A DNA stretch of 64,000 bases from CAYXGZ01 sp964464755 (GTDB lineage Bacteria; Planctomycetota; MHYJ01; JACPRB01). Shown piece by piece: positions 1-8,323 of the stretch. Within the stretch, counting starts at the first letter, position 1. Each line of letters starts with the position of its first letter. Location: positions 12,704 through 76,703 of the forward strand of contig CAYXGZ010000010.1 in NCBI GenBank assembly GCA_964464755.1, read 5' to 3'. The notes beneath the pieces were generated by a model, which did no database searches, had not been told where the DNA came from, and saw only the letters and a list, made by a program, of their open reading frames with translations. Position numbers and translations under genes: made by a program.

Positions 1-1
1 C

Positions 2-316
2 CGCGCCGAGCGCGAGCTGCAGCGCCGCCTCGAGGGCGGCTGCCAGCTGCCGCTGGGCGTGCACGCCGAGCTGCTCGACGACGGGCTGATCAAGCTGACG
101 GCGGCGATGGCGCTGCCGGACGGCAGCGACCTCGTCCAGGCCGAGGCGACCGGCGAGGCCGGGGCGCCCGAGCACGTCGCGGAGATCCTGGAGTCGATCC
201 TGCGGGGCCGGGGGATCGGGGAGATCCTGGACGCCCTGCGGCCCTCTCGGCCGGCGAAGGCGAGGAAGAAGGCCGCGCCGAAGCGGAAGACGAAGAAGGC
301 GAAGAAGAAGCGCTAG
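2..316 (+). CDS. hemC: Hydroxymethylbilane synthase (porphobilinogen deaminase), C-terminal part
   Basis: This is the 3' end of a gene that begins outside the window; the frame is open from base 2. HemC polymerises four porphobilinogens into hydroxymethylbilane in haem synthesis. The segment LEGGCQLPLG matches the family motif whose Cys carries the dipyrromethane cofactor, and the following LLDDG...LPDG stretch fits the C-terminal domain. The last 20 or so residues are an unusual Lys/Arg/Ala tail (KARKKAAPKRKTKKAKKKR) not normal for HemC. The stop TAG lies within a CTAG that is also the stop of the convergent neighbour. Family assignment is fairly secure although only about 104 residues are visible. 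Confidence 0.85.
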   Translation, partial: RAERELQRRLEGGCQLPLGVHAELLDDGLIKLTAAMALPDGSDLVQAEATGEAGAPEHVAEILESILRGRGIGEILDALRPSRPAKARKKAAPKRKTKKAKKKR

Positions 317-1182
317 GGTTCGGGCGGACCGTTGAGGACCCAGCGTCCGTCGACCTTCTTCCAGTTCAGCAGCCGCTCGCGGCCGGGCTCCTCGCTGCGG
401 AACTTCGACAGCCGCTCGATCTTCACGCGGTCGTACTTCAGCTTCACGTAGGCCGTCTCCCCGCCCGGCGTCACCTCGACGAGCTCCACCTTCTCCAGGC
501 TCCAGGTGTGGTTGGAGAAGAAGGAGTCGAGGGCCTGGTTGAGCTCGCGCTGGGACATCGCGTAGAAGGGCTCGAGGTTGCGCGGGTCGTTCGTGTTGAA
601 GGCCGCGATCCAGTCCCGGGTCCGGGACTCGATCTCCGCCTTGGCGAGGGCGGCGGGGTCGCCGGGGACGGGCGTCGCCCCGGGGTCGGCCGACGGATCG
701 GCCGACGGGCCGGCCGTCGCCGCGGGCCGCGCCTTCTTGCTGAAGTGGCCGAAGAGCGCCGCGCCGAGGGCGCCGAGGCCGACGACGAGCAGGACGACCG
801 TGATGATGACGGGCGCCTTGCTGTCCGGCTTGTTGGCGGCGGCCGCGATGAGGCTCGATTTCCGGCCGCGGACTCCCGTGCCCCCGTGCGAGCTCCGGCG
901 GCCGGCGGCGGCGGGCGCGGGCGCCGGTTCCGCGGCGCCGGGGTCGGCCTCGTCCCAGGTCGGGGCGGAGATGCGCGTCTGGTCGGAGTCCGCGGGCGGC
1001 GGCGGGGGCGGCTCGTCGGGGAACGGCGCGAAGGGGTCCGGCTCCGCGGGCGGGGCCTCGGGGGCCGGGATCTGGATCACGCCCTGGCACTTCGGGCACT
1101 TCGCGCGGCGGCCCGAGTACGACAGCGGCACGCGCACGGAGTGGGCGCACGCGGCGCAGGTCGCGGTGATCAGGTCCGCCAT
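313..1182 (-). CDS. Zinc-ribbon, Pro-rich, single-pass membrane protein
   Basis: The 289-residue protein starts with a zinc ribbon (C9-x2-C12 and C29-x2-C32, a CPKC knuckle), followed by a Pro/Ala/Glu-rich linker to about residue 120, one membrane span at about 124-145, and a C-terminal domain of about 110 residues that resembles NTF2/SnoaL-like folds (SRTRDWIAAFNTND). The topology suggests a cytoplasmic metal-binding head and an outside domain. This arrangement is common in planctomycete-like genomes, but the function is unknown. A TAGGAT hexamer ends 9 bases before the ATG, suggesting a leaderless transcript. Confidence 0.75.
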   Translation of the reverse strand: MADLITATCAACAHSVRVPLSYSGRRAKCPKCQGVIQIPAPEAPPAEPDPFAPFPDEPPPPPPADSDQTRISAPTWDEADPGAAEPAPAPAAAGRRSSHGGTGVRGRKSSLIAAAANKPDSKAPVIITVVLLVVGLGALGAALFGHFSKKARPAATAGPSADPSADPGATPVPGDPAALAKAEIESRTRDWIAAFNTNDPRNLEPFYAMSQRELNQALDSFFSNHTWSLEKVELVEVTPGGETAYVKLKYDRVKIERLSKFRSEEPGRERLLNWKKVDGRWVLNGPPEP

Positions 1183-1191
1183 GGGGCGTTC

Positions 1192-1197
1192 ATCCTA
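1192..1197 (-). promoter_or_regulatory. -10 element (TAGGAT) for the zinc-ribbon gene
   Basis: TAGGAT on the minus strand ends 9 bases before the ATG at 1182, with no room for a normal leader. It is one of a recurrent set of close-set -10 hexamers in this window. Confidence 0.5.
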
Positions 1198-1308
1198 GCA
1201 CGGGCGGCGCGCTGGGGAAAATCGAGTTCGCTCGCCGCCGGGGTCGGGGGCCCCTCGACGAGCTCGGGGCCGGCGGTCCGCCGACCCGGAACCGGGGGCG
1301 AGTCGGGG

Positions 1309-1384
1309 TGGTGGACGTGATGGGAGTCGAACCCACGGCCTCAGCAATGCGAGTGCTGCGCTCTCCCAACTGAGCTACACGCCC
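1309..1384 (-). tRNA. tRNA-Ala(CGC)
   Basis: This 76-nt cloverleaf has a GGGCGTG/CACGTCC acceptor stem, D stem GCTC/GAGC, anticodon stem CAGCA/TGCTG with loop CTCGCAT (anticodon CGC, reading GCG), T arm GTGGG-TTCGACT-CCCAT, discriminator A and an encoded CCA. Confidence 0.97.
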
Positions 1385-1411
1385 ACGAAAAGATGCGTCC
1401 CGACGCCGGAG

Positions 1412-1440
1412 ATTGTAGGGAGCGGGCCGCGGAAACGCAA
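1412..1440 (-). promoter_or_regulatory. Promoter of tRNA-Ala
   Basis: On the minus strand TTGCGT (1435-1440), a 17-base spacer and TACAAT (1412-1417) precede the tRNA by 27 bases, a typical sigma-70 arrangement. Confidence 0.65.
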
Positions 1441-1454
1441 TCCCCCCGAGCGCC

Positions 1455-1483
1455 TTGGAGCGCGCCCGGCGACGTGGTATCCT
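1455..1483 (+). promoter_or_regulatory. Promoter of the lipoprotein/methyltransferase unit, leaderless type
   Basis: TTGGAG (1455-1460), 17 bases, then TATCCT (1478-1483), which ends 6 bases before the ATG at 1490. Transcription would start at or next to the start codon. Confidence 0.6.
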
Positions 1484-1489
1484 CGGGGC

Positions 1490-1846
1490 ATGAAGCACAT
1501 CCTCCCGCTCCTCGTCCTCGCCCTCGTCGCCGGCGGCTGCCGCCCCAAGGTCCTCGTCGAGAAATCCGTCATGCTGGGCAACGTCGGCGGGACCAACGAC
1601 ACGAGCCTGGTCACCTTCGAGTCCCGCCAGGGCGAGCGCCTCGACGTCACCGTCCAGTGCGACGCCGCGCTCTACCTCACCATCACCGACTCCCAGGGCC
1701 AGTTCCTGCTCCCCGAGGTCCGCATCGCCGAGGGCGCCACCTCGCGCGAGATCACCGCCGCCCACGACGGCCTCGTCATCGTCAAGCTGAAGAACATCAA
1801 CCTCTTCAAGGACAAGACAGCGTTCGTGCGGGTCGCCCGCAAGTGA
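1490..1846 (+). CDS. Small putative lipoprotein of unknown function
   Basis: This 118-residue protein has a short Lys-initiated signal peptide with lipobox ALVAGGC, so it is probably processed by signal peptidase II. The mature part is a compact, probably beta-rich domain that I do not recognise. The start is fixed by a TATCCT -10 hexamer 6 bases upstream. The stop TGA overlaps the GTG of the downstream methyltransferase (GTGA), so the two genes are likely translationally coupled, though no functional link is evident. Confidence 0.75.
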   Translation: MKHILPLLVLALVAGGCRPKVLVEKSVMLGNVGGTNDTSLVTFESRQGERLDVTVQCDAALYLTITDSQGQFLLPEVRIAEGATSREITAAHDGLVIVKLKNINLFKDKTAFVRVARK

Positions 1847-2736
1847 AGCGTCGTCGCGCCCCCGCCGCCCCCGACCTGCGGACCCTCGGCACCGCCCCGA
1901 CCTGCGCCTGCAACCCGAAGCACCTCGGGTGCATGACCGCCAAGGACTGGATGAAGAGCCAGCTCGGCGTCTGGCAGTTCTACTACGAGAAGCGCGACGT
2001 CCGGGACAAGGAGGTCCACCCCGCGACCTTCCCCATCGCCCTCGCCCGGAAGTGCATCGACCTCTTCACGCACCGGGGCGAGCTCGTGCTCGACCCCTTC
2101 GGCGGCAGCGGCACCACGCTCGTCGCCGCCCGGGACGCGGGCCGCAACGCCGTCGCGGCCGACCTGCAGCCGAAGTACCTCGACGTCATGGCCCGCCGCC
2201 TCGCGGCCCTGCCGGAGAACGGCAGCGCCCAGGTCCCCGTCCTCGCCGACGCCCGGGAGCTCGGCGGCCTGCTCGCCCCCGGCTCGGTGAAGCTCGTCGT
2301 CACCTCCCCGCCCTACGCGAACCTCCTGAACCGGGCGCGCTCGAACAAGAGCCGGCGGACCGTCGACCGGAAGAACGCCCAGTTCGGCAAGGTCGAGCAG
2401 TACAGCCAGGACCCGCGCGACCTGGGGACCCTGGACCTCGACCGCTACGCCGCCGAGATGGAGGGGATCTTCCGGACGCTGCTCCCCGCGATGCGGCCCA
2501 AGGGCCACTGCATCGTCAACGTTCCCGACATGTGGTGGGAGAACCGGCGCATCACGATCCACGTCTCGCTCATCGACGCCCTGCGCCGCGCGGGCTGGGA
2601 GCTGCGCAACATCATCATCTGGGACCGGACCAACATCGTGAACCGCATCGGGATCTTCGGGTGGCCGTCGAACTACATCACGATGGGCACCACCTTCGAG
2701 TACCTGCTCGACTTCTGGAGACCGCCGGCCGCGTAG
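1843..2736 (+). CDS. Solitary DNA methyltransferase, N4/N6 amino type
   Basis: This 297-residue protein is predicted to transfer a methyl group from SAM to the exocyclic amino group of cytosine or adenine. The SAM-binding motif I (DPFGGSGTT, from residue 84) comes before catalytic motif IV (TSPPY, 154-158). TSPPY favours N4-methylcytosine. The order I then IV differs from the common IV-then-I layout of many small N4 enzymes. The N terminus is basic and has Cys-rich CACNPKHLGC at about 25-34, which might bind a metal. The GTG start overlaps the upstream stop (GTGA). No restriction endonuclease is adjacent, so it may be an orphan regulatory methylase. Confidence 0.85.
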   Translation: MKRRRAPAAPDLRTLGTAPTCACNPKHLGCMTAKDWMKSQLGVWQFYYEKRDVRDKEVHPATFPIALARKCIDLFTHRGELVLDPFGGSGTTLVAARDAGRNAVAADLQPKYLDVMARRLAALPENGSAQVPVLADARELGGLLAPGSVKLVVTSPPYANLLNRARSNKSRRTVDRKNAQFGKVEQYSQDPRDLGTLDLDRYAAEMEGIFRTLLPAMRPKGHCIVNVPDMWWENRRITIHVSLIDALRRAGWELRNIIIWDRTNIVNRIGIFGWPSNYITMGTTFEYLLDFWRPPAA

Positions 2737-2741
2737 CCGTG

Positions 2742-2747
2742 TACCAT
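2742..2747 (+). promoter_or_regulatory. -10 element (TACCAT) for the DUF1570 gene
   Basis: TACCAT ends 9 bases before the ATG at 2757 and 6 bases after the stop of the upstream gene. Confidence 0.45.
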
Positions 2748-2756
2748 AGCCGACCC

Positions 2757-3929
2757 ATGCGACGCCTCGCGCCCCTCCTGCTCCTCCTCGGGCTCGCCGC
2801 GACCCCCGTCCAGGAGAAGCCCAAGCCGCCCGAGCTGAACCGGACCGTCACCTCCAAGCACTACGAGTGCAAGACCAACGCGGAGGAGGACCAGGCGAGG
2901 GAGCTGCTCGAGTACATGGAGCTGGTCCACGCGACCTACATGGCGCTCCTGAAGCCGCTCGACCCCGTGATGGCCGACAAGTCGCGGAACGTGATCCGCC
3001 TCTACAAGGACCGCAACGACTTCCTCGCCTCCGGCGCGCCGAAGGGCGCGGGCGCGTACTACAGCCTGCAGAGCAAGGAACTCGTGGGTTACTACGACCC
3101 GATCACGGTGAAGCCCTTCTTCGCGCACGAGGGCATGCACCAGTTCACGGACCTCACCTCGAAGAACTTCCGCGACTTCCCGATGTGGTTCAGCGAGGGT
3201 ATCGCGGACTGCATCGGCAACAACGAGGTCCGGGCGAAGAAGCTCTACATGTGCCTCAAGGGCGGGACGATCGCCCGGATGCGCCTGCCGATCATCCAGG
3301 AGGCCCTGAAGGCCGGGAAGGCCTACCGCCTCGCCGACCTCTTCCGCCTCAACCAGATGCAGTTCATGCAGAACGCCGGGCTCTGCTACGCGCAGTCCTG
3401 GTCCTTCTGCCACTTCCTCATCACGTACCCCGACCTCGAGGAGCGCGACCACCAGGTCCCCTCGGGGAAGTTCCGCAAGAACCTCGCGATCTACTACGAG
3501 CGGATCCGCGCGGGAGGCTCCTCGCACGAGGCCGCCTGGAACGAGGCCTTCGCGGGGCTGCCCCTCGAGCAGATCGAGGAGCTCTGGAAGAAGTACGTGA
3601 TGAAGTTCGACCCGGCCAAGACCCTCGGCTTCGCGGGCCAGGAGGTCACGGACGAGGAGTGGCCCCCGCTGAAGCTGCCGAAGGAGAAGTCCGGCGTGAA
3701 GGTCGTCAAGGTCGCCCCCGACGGCGTCGGAGCGAAGGGCGGGCTCAAGGAGGGCGACATCATCATCGGCTTCGACGGCCGCCTCCTCCCGCGCGACGAG
3801 GCCCTGCCCCGCCTGATCTCCTTCATGCAGGAGGTCTCCTGGGACCGCCAGACGAAGCTCCGGGTCCGCCGCGGCGAGGAGGACGTGGAGCTCCTCGTGA
3901 GATGGGACGCCCCGAAGAAGTCGCCGTGA
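2757..3929 (+). CDS. DUF1570-type exported metalloprotease with C-terminal PDZ domain
   Basis: The 390-residue protein has a signal peptide (about 1-18). A gluzincin-like core follows: HEGMH (124-128, HExxH) supplies two zinc His and a catalytic Glu, and the Glu of FSEGIAD (about 147) is the likely third ligand. A PDZ-like domain with GGLKEGDIIIGFDG occupies about 300-390. DUF1570 proteins are typical of planctomycetes. Substrates are unknown; secretion and PDZ suggest envelope protein processing. The stop overlaps the next gene (GTGA), so it forms an operon with the esterase-like gene. Confidence 0.8.
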   Translation: MRRLAPLLLLLGLAATPVQEKPKPPELNRTVTSKHYECKTNAEEDQARELLEYMELVHATYMALLKPLDPVMADKSRNVIRLYKDRNDFLASGAPKGAGAYYSLQSKELVGYYDPITVKPFFAHEGMHQFTDLTSKNFRDFPMWFSEGIADCIGNNEVRAKKLYMCLKGGTIARMRLPIIQEALKAGKAYRLADLFRLNQMQFMQNAGLCYAQSWSFCHFLITYPDLEERDHQVPSGKFRKNLAIYYERIRAGGSSHEAAWNEAFAGLPLEQIEELWKKYVMKFDPAKTLGFAGQEVTDEEWPPLKLPKEKSGVKVVKVAPDGVGAKGGLKEGDIIIGFDGRLLPRDEALPRLISFMQEVSWDRQTKLRVRRGEEDVELLVRWDAPKKSP

Positions 3930-5188
3930 TCCGCCCCGCCGCGCTCCTCCTCCTCTCCCTCGCCGCCCCGCTGGCCGTCCCGCCGGGGCAGGGCGCCCCG
4001 CCCGTCCAGGAGGCGGCCTTCAAGAAGTCCATCGCCGCCGCCTGGGAGAGGCTGGCCACCTGGTGCGCCGCGAAGAAGCTCGCGACCGAGGCCAAGCTCC
4101 ACGCCGGGGAGGCCCTCGCCCTCGACCCGGACAACGCGAAGGCGAAGGCCGCGAAGGCGGCGGACGGCGACTCCGCCGGCGCGAGCGAGGCCGACCGCAA
4201 GGAGTACGCGTCGAAGCTCGCCGCCGCGAAGCGCCAGGCCGCCGGGCTCTACCAGAAATGGGCCGCCGCCCCGCACGACGCGAAGGACGACGCGATCCAC
4301 GACGAGCGCTGGGGCCGGGCCCTGGAGCTGGATCCCAAGGCCGTCGGCCCCCTCTACGAGGCCGAGTGGCGCCAGGCGATCCAGAAGCAGCAGTGGCGCC
4401 GGGTCGGCGCGCTCATCTCGAGGGCCGACGAGGTGCTGGGCCCGGATCCCCGGCGCTCCGCCGCGCTCCGCGACGCCGAGGCGAAGTCCAGCGACGTCGA
4501 ACCGTTCCTGAAGAAGGCGTCGACGCACCCGCTGCGCTACTGGTTCTCGCTGCCCAAGGGATGGACCCCGGCGCGGACCTGGCCCGTGCTGGTCGTCGTG
4601 GACGGCGCCGGCTGCGGCTTCTACGACCAGTGCCGCAACTTCATGGGCCAGCGCGGCGACCTGGGCCTGATCGTGATCGCGCCCTGCACGTTCGCGAACA
4701 CCAACGGCCTCGAGAAGGCCAAGTACCCCTGGTACCCGCAGGAGCTGCTCGACGAGGTGGACAAGGCCGGCCGGCTGAAGTGGGACGACGCCGGGCTGAT
4801 GGCCGTCCTCGCCGACCTGCGGCGGGACTACAAGGCCGAGGAGAAGTTCTTCATCACGGGCTTCTCGGGCGGCGGCAACCTGACCTGGTGGAACACGCTG
4901 ACGCGCCCCGCGTCGCTGCGGGGCAGCTTCCCGGCCTGCGCGAACTTCTTCGCGAAGCCCGACGAGGCGCCCCCCGACGGCAAGGACGTCCCGATCCGCG
5001 CGTTCCAGGGCGACAAGGACGAGTACCTCCAGCAGCTCGACGACCAGTGGAGGCGCGCCGAGGGCGTCCTGCAGGCCTGGGGCTACACGAACTACTCGAG
5101 GACGCCCATCCCGGGCGCGGGCCACGTGCCCGCCGCCAAGGAGGTCCTCGACCAGGTCCGGAGCCTGCTCAAGACCCCCGGGAAGTAG
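3926..5188 (+). CDS. Exported alpha/beta-hydrolase (PHB-depolymerase/feruloyl-esterase-like) with helical N-terminal region
   Basis: The 420-residue protein begins with a GTG that overlaps the upstream stop. After a signal peptide (about 1-24), residues 30-190 form a helical, TPR-like region, and residues 200-420 an alpha/beta-hydrolase. The nucleophile elbow is GFSGGG (Ser about 314), the presumed catalytic His is in GAGHVP near 404, and the acid may be Asp in QGDKDEY. The fold resembles secreted esterases of the PHB-depolymerase superfamily. Substrate is unknown. Coupling to a metalloprotease suggests a joint role outside the cytoplasm. Confidence 0.7.
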   Translation: MIRPAALLLLSLAAPLAVPPGQGAPPVQEAAFKKSIAAAWERLATWCAAKKLATEAKLHAGEALALDPDNAKAKAAKAADGDSAGASEADRKEYASKLAAAKRQAAGLYQKWAAAPHDAKDDAIHDERWGRALELDPKAVGPLYEAEWRQAIQKQQWRRVGALISRADEVLGPDPRRSAALRDAEAKSSDVEPFLKKASTHPLRYWFSLPKGWTPARTWPVLVVVDGAGCGFYDQCRNFMGQRGDLGLIVIAPCTFANTNGLEKAKYPWYPQELLDEVDKAGRLKWDDAGLMAVLADLRRDYKAEEKFFITGFSGGGNLTWWNTLTRPASLRGSFPACANFFAKPDEAPPDGKDVPIRAFQGDKDEYLQQLDDQWRRAEGVLQAWGYTNYSRTPIPGAGHVPAAKEVLDQVRSLLKTPGK

Positions 5189-5213
5189 CTGGCCCCGGCG
5201 CGAGCCCCCCGCC

Positions 5214-5219
5214 TATAAT
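5214..5219 (+). promoter_or_regulatory. -10 element (TATAAT) for the GAF/pilT unit
   Basis: A perfect TATAAT ends 7 bases before the ATG at 5227, consistent with a leaderless mRNA. Confidence 0.65.
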
Positions 5220-5226
5220 TCCCCCC

Positions 5227-5763
5227 ATGGCAGAACAATCCCTGACGGCGCTGTACTCCCGGCACCAGGTCCGCGCGGCCGCGCTGGACCGCATGCTCCA
5301 CCTCTTCAGCGACCTCTCGGTCCCGGAGCGGTGCTACGCGGAGGTCCTCGAGCTGCTCGGCGAGGCGGTCCCCTGCCAGGCGGCGAGCCTGCTGCTCGTC
5401 ACCGGCGAGGACGGCACGATGACCTTCGCGGCGGCCACCGGCCCGGTGGGCGAGAAGATCAAGGGCCTCAAGCTGCCGCCCAGCAAGGGCATCGCCGGCG
5501 CCTGCGCCGACGACCGGCACGTCATCTCGGTCAGCGACGCCACCAGCGACCCCCGCTTCGCCAAGGAGCTCTCGGAGTCGCTCGGCTTCGAGACCTGCTC
5601 GCTGCTCGCCGTCCCCGTCCTCCACAAGGGGGACCTCTGCGGCGTCATCGAGCTCATCAACAAGAAGGGCTCGCCCGACTGGTCCCGCCACGAGGTCGAG
5701 CTCGTCGAGCGCATCGCCCGGGCCACGGGGGCCCTCGTCAGCCTGCTGGGGGAACGGAGCTAA
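5227..5763 (+). CDS. GAF-domain protein
   Basis: This 178-residue protein is essentially one GAF domain: LLGEAVPCQAASLLLV, GIAGACADD, SDPRF and SLLAVPVLHKGDLCGVIEL are characteristic strands. GAF domains sense small molecules or mediate dimerisation; no output domain is attached, so it probably acts in trans. It is followed by pilT after one base, so it may regulate or be co-produced with the twitching motor. The ligand cannot be deduced. Confidence 0.8.
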   Translation: MAEQSLTALYSRHQVRAAALDRMLHLFSDLSVPERCYAEVLELLGEAVPCQAASLLLVTGEDGTMTFAAATGPVGEKIKGLKLPPSKGIAGACADDRHVISVSDATSDPRFAKELSESLGFETCSLLAVPVLHKGDLCGVIELINKKGSPDWSRHEVELVERIARATGALVSLLGERS

Positions 5764-5764
5764 C

Positions 5765-6943
5765 ATGGACATCAACCAGCTGTTCCGCGAGCAGATCGAG
5801 CGCCGCAGCTCGGACATGCACCTCAAGGTCGGCCGCCCGCCGCTCTTCCGCATCGCCGGCGAGATCGTCCCCACCGAGCACCCGGTGGTCGCGGAGACGG
5901 ACATGGAGCAGGCCCTCCGCGCCGTCCTCGGCGACGCCGGCTTCCTCCGCCTCCAGAAGGAGGGCGAGCTCGACGCCAGCTACGTCGTCCCCGAGGTCGC
6001 CCGCTTCCGCGTCAACGCGTTCCGCCGCATGGGCGAGTTCGGCATGATCGCCCGCTCCATCCCGATCAAGGTCCCCACCTTCGACAAGATGACGATGCCC
6101 TCGGCCCTCAAGGACATCCTCACCGTCCCCCAGGGCCTCGTCCTCGTCACCGGCCCCACCGGTTCCGGCAAGTCGACCACGCTCGCCTGCATGATCGAGC
6201 ACCTCAACCAGACCCAGCCGCTCCACGTCGTCACCATCGAGGACCCGATCGAGTTCGTCTACACCGACGCGAAGTGCGAGATCACCCAGCGCCAGATCGG
6301 CACCGACGTCTCCAGCTTCGGCGAGGCCCTCAAGCGCGTCCTCCGCCAGGACCCGGACGTCATCCTCCTCGGCGAGCTCCGCGACCGCGAGACGATCGAG
6401 ACGGCCATGCACGCCGCGGAGACCGGCCACCTCGTCTTCTCGACCCTGCACACGAACGACTCGAAGCAGACGATCGACCGCATCATCGACATCTTCCCCG
6501 CCGACGCCCGCGACCACATCCGCTCCATGCTCGCGATGACCCTCCACGCGATCATCAGCCAGCGCCTCGTGCGCCGCGCCAGCGGAACCGGCCGCACCGC
6601 CGCGATGGAGATCCTGATCAACACGCCGAACGTCCGCGAGCTGATCCTGCAGAACAAGATGCGGGAGATCGAGGGCGCGATCCGCGCGGGCGAGTTCTAC
6701 CGGATGCAGACCTTCAACCAGGCCCTCGCCAAGCTCGTCCAGCAGAACCTCGTCACCGAGGAGGAGGCGATGGGCACCTCCCAGAACCCCAACGAGCTCA
6801 AGATGCTGCTCCGCGGCATCACCTCGGGCAGCGTGCGGGACTCCTCGTCCGCGATCCCCGCCGCGGGCCCCTTCCCCGTGCTCCCGAAGGCCCCGCCGCC
6901 CGACCCGACGAAGTCCGGGCTCAAGATCTCGAAGGGGTTCTAG
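5765..6943 (+). CDS. pilT: Type IV pilus retraction ATPase PilT
   Basis: This 392-residue hexameric ATPase depolymerises pilin to retract type IV pili. It shows an N-terminal PAS-like domain (SSDMHLKVGRPP), Walker A GPTGSGKST (130-138), Asp box with EDPIEF (about 159-164), Walker B VILLGELRD (about 199-207) and His box AETGHLVFSTLHTND (218-232). The AIRAGE-like motif appears as AIRAGEFYRMQTF. The C-terminal 40 residues are Pro-rich. A GGAG lies upstream of the ATG. Its TAG stop shares CTAG with the convergent pyk gene. Confidence 0.95.
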   Translation: MDINQLFREQIERRSSDMHLKVGRPPLFRIAGEIVPTEHPVVAETDMEQALRAVLGDAGFLRLQKEGELDASYVVPEVARFRVNAFRRMGEFGMIARSIPIKVPTFDKMTMPSALKDILTVPQGLVLVTGPTGSGKSTTLACMIEHLNQTQPLHVVTIEDPIEFVYTDAKCEITQRQIGTDVSSFGEALKRVLRQDPDVILLGELRDRETIETAMHAAETGHLVFSTLHTNDSKQTIDRIIDIFPADARDHIRSMLAMTLHAIISQRLVRRASGTGRTAAMEILINTPNVRELILQNKMREIEGAIRAGEFYRMQTFNQALAKLVQQNLVTEEEAMGTSQNPNELKMLLRGITSGSVRDSSSAIPAAGPFPVLPKAPPPDPTKSGLKISKGF

Positions 6944-8271
6944 ACCGTCGCGAGGTGGATGAGCGAGGTGTCGCCGGCCCGGCCCGGCGGCCAGCCCGCC
7001 GTCACCACGACGCGCGACCCGGCCGGGAAGCGCTTCCGCGCCTGGTAGAGCGCCCGCCCCAGCGGGTCCGGCGTCTCCGCCGCCTGCACCGGCGTCACGC
7101 CCCACGTCAGCCTCAGCCGCCGCGCCGTCGCGGCGTCAGGGCAGATCGCGACCACGGGGACCGGCGGCCGGAAGGCCGCCACCCGGCGCGCCGTCGCCCC
7201 GCTCGCCGTCGGGATCACGAGGCCCGCCGCCCCCACGTCGAGCGCCAGCCGCACGGCCGCCCGCGCCACGGCGGACTCCGTCGCCGAGGGCGTCGGCAGG
7301 TCCGGCTGCGCCGCCCGGTGCGCCTCCGCCTCGCGGATGATGCGCTCCATCGTCTCCACGACGGCGACCGGGTCCCGGCCCGCCGCCGTCTCCTCGGAGA
7401 GCATCACCGCGTCCGTCCCGTCCAGCACCGCGTTGGCGACGTCGCTGGCCTCCGCCCGCGTGGGCACCGGCCGGCTCACCATCGACAGCAGCATCTGCGT
7501 CGCCGTGATCACGGGCTTGCCCGCGCGGTTCGCCATCGCGATCAGCCGCTTCTGCACCATCGGCACGCGCTCGATCGGCGTCTCGATCCCCAGGTCGCCG
7601 CGCGCGACCATCACGCCGTCGAAGGCCGCGACGATCGCCTCCATCCGCTCCACCGCGTCCGACTTCTCCACCTTCGCGATGACCGGCCGGGGCAGCCCCT
7701 CCAGGTCCTCCGGCCGCCGCACGTAGGACAGCGCGACGAAGTCCGGCGAGATCTCGCCCAGCTCGGCCAGGTCCCGCCGGTCCTTCGCGGTCAGCGGCGG
7801 GACGTCGGAATGGTCCCCCGGCAGGTTGATCCCCTTGCGCGACGTCAACGTGCCGCCCACCGCGACGACGCACTCGACGTCGCCGCCCTGCACCTTGACG
7901 GCCTCGAGCTTCAGGGTGCCGTCGGCCAGCCAGACGGGGTCCCCCGCCCGGACCCGGCCCGGGAACTCGGGGTCGTCGACGGGGATCCCGCGGCCCGAGG
8001 TGGAGAGCACGACGCGGTCGCCGTCGCGCAGCAGCACGGGCGACGCCAGTTCGCCGATCCGCAGCTTGGGGCCGCAGAGGTCGGCGAGCACCGCGAGCCC
8101 GGGGTCCGTGGCCCGCGCCCGCTCGACCCTCGCCCGGTGCGAGGCGGGCGGCCCGTGGGAGAGGTTGACGCGGAGCACGTCCACGCCGGCGGCGATCGTC
8201 CGCTCGAGGACGCCGGGGGCGTCCAGCGCCGGGCCCAGCGTCGCGACGATCTTGGTCCGCGTCTCCGCCAT
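6940..8271 (-). CDS. pyk: Pyruvate kinase
   Basis: This 443-residue enzyme converts phosphoenolpyruvate and ADP to pyruvate and ATP. Diagnostic segments are TKIVATLGPA at the N terminus, RVNLSHG, the catalytic-lysine region PVIAKVEKSDAV, GVMVARGDLGIE (Mg/substrate loop) and PVITATQMLLSM. It is slightly shorter than the usual 470 residues, with a reduced C domain. The gene is divergent from the cyclase across 52 bases that hold both -10 elements. The stop shares CTAG with pilT. Confidence 0.95.
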   Translation of the reverse strand: MAETRTKIVATLGPALDAPGVLERTIAAGVDVLRVNLSHGPPASHRARVERARATDPGLAVLADLCGPKLRIGELASPVLLRDGDRVVLSTSGRGIPVDDPEFPGRVRAGDPVWLADGTLKLEAVKVQGGDVECVVAVGGTLTSRKGINLPGDHSDVPPLTAKDRRDLAELGEISPDFVALSYVRRPEDLEGLPRPVIAKVEKSDAVERMEAIVAAFDGVMVARGDLGIETPIERVPMVQKRLIAMANRAGKPVITATQMLLSMVSRPVPTRAEASDVANAVLDGTDAVMLSEETAAGRDPVAVVETMERIIREAEAHRAAQPDLPTPSATESAVARAAVRLALDVGAAGLVIPTASGATARRVAAFRPPVPVVAICPDAATARRLRLTWGVTPVQAAETPDPLGRALYQARKRFPAGSRVVVTAGWPPGRAGDTSLIHLATV

Positions 8272-8279
8272 GGCCGGGC

Positions 8280-8285
8280 ATTATG
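8280..8285 (-). promoter_or_regulatory. -10 element (CATAAT) for pyk
   Basis: CATAAT on the minus strand ends 8 bases before the ATG at 8271. Confidence 0.5.
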
Positions 8286-8307
8286 TCGGAGCCTCCCCGC
8301 GGTCTGC

Positions 8308-8313
8308 TAGTAT
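8308..8313 (+). promoter_or_regulatory. -10 element (TAGTAT) for the adenylate cyclase gene
   Basis: TAGTAT ends 10 bases before the ATG at 8324, in the 52-base divergent region shared with pyk. Confidence 0.45.
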
Positions 8314-8323
8314 TACCCCGCCC

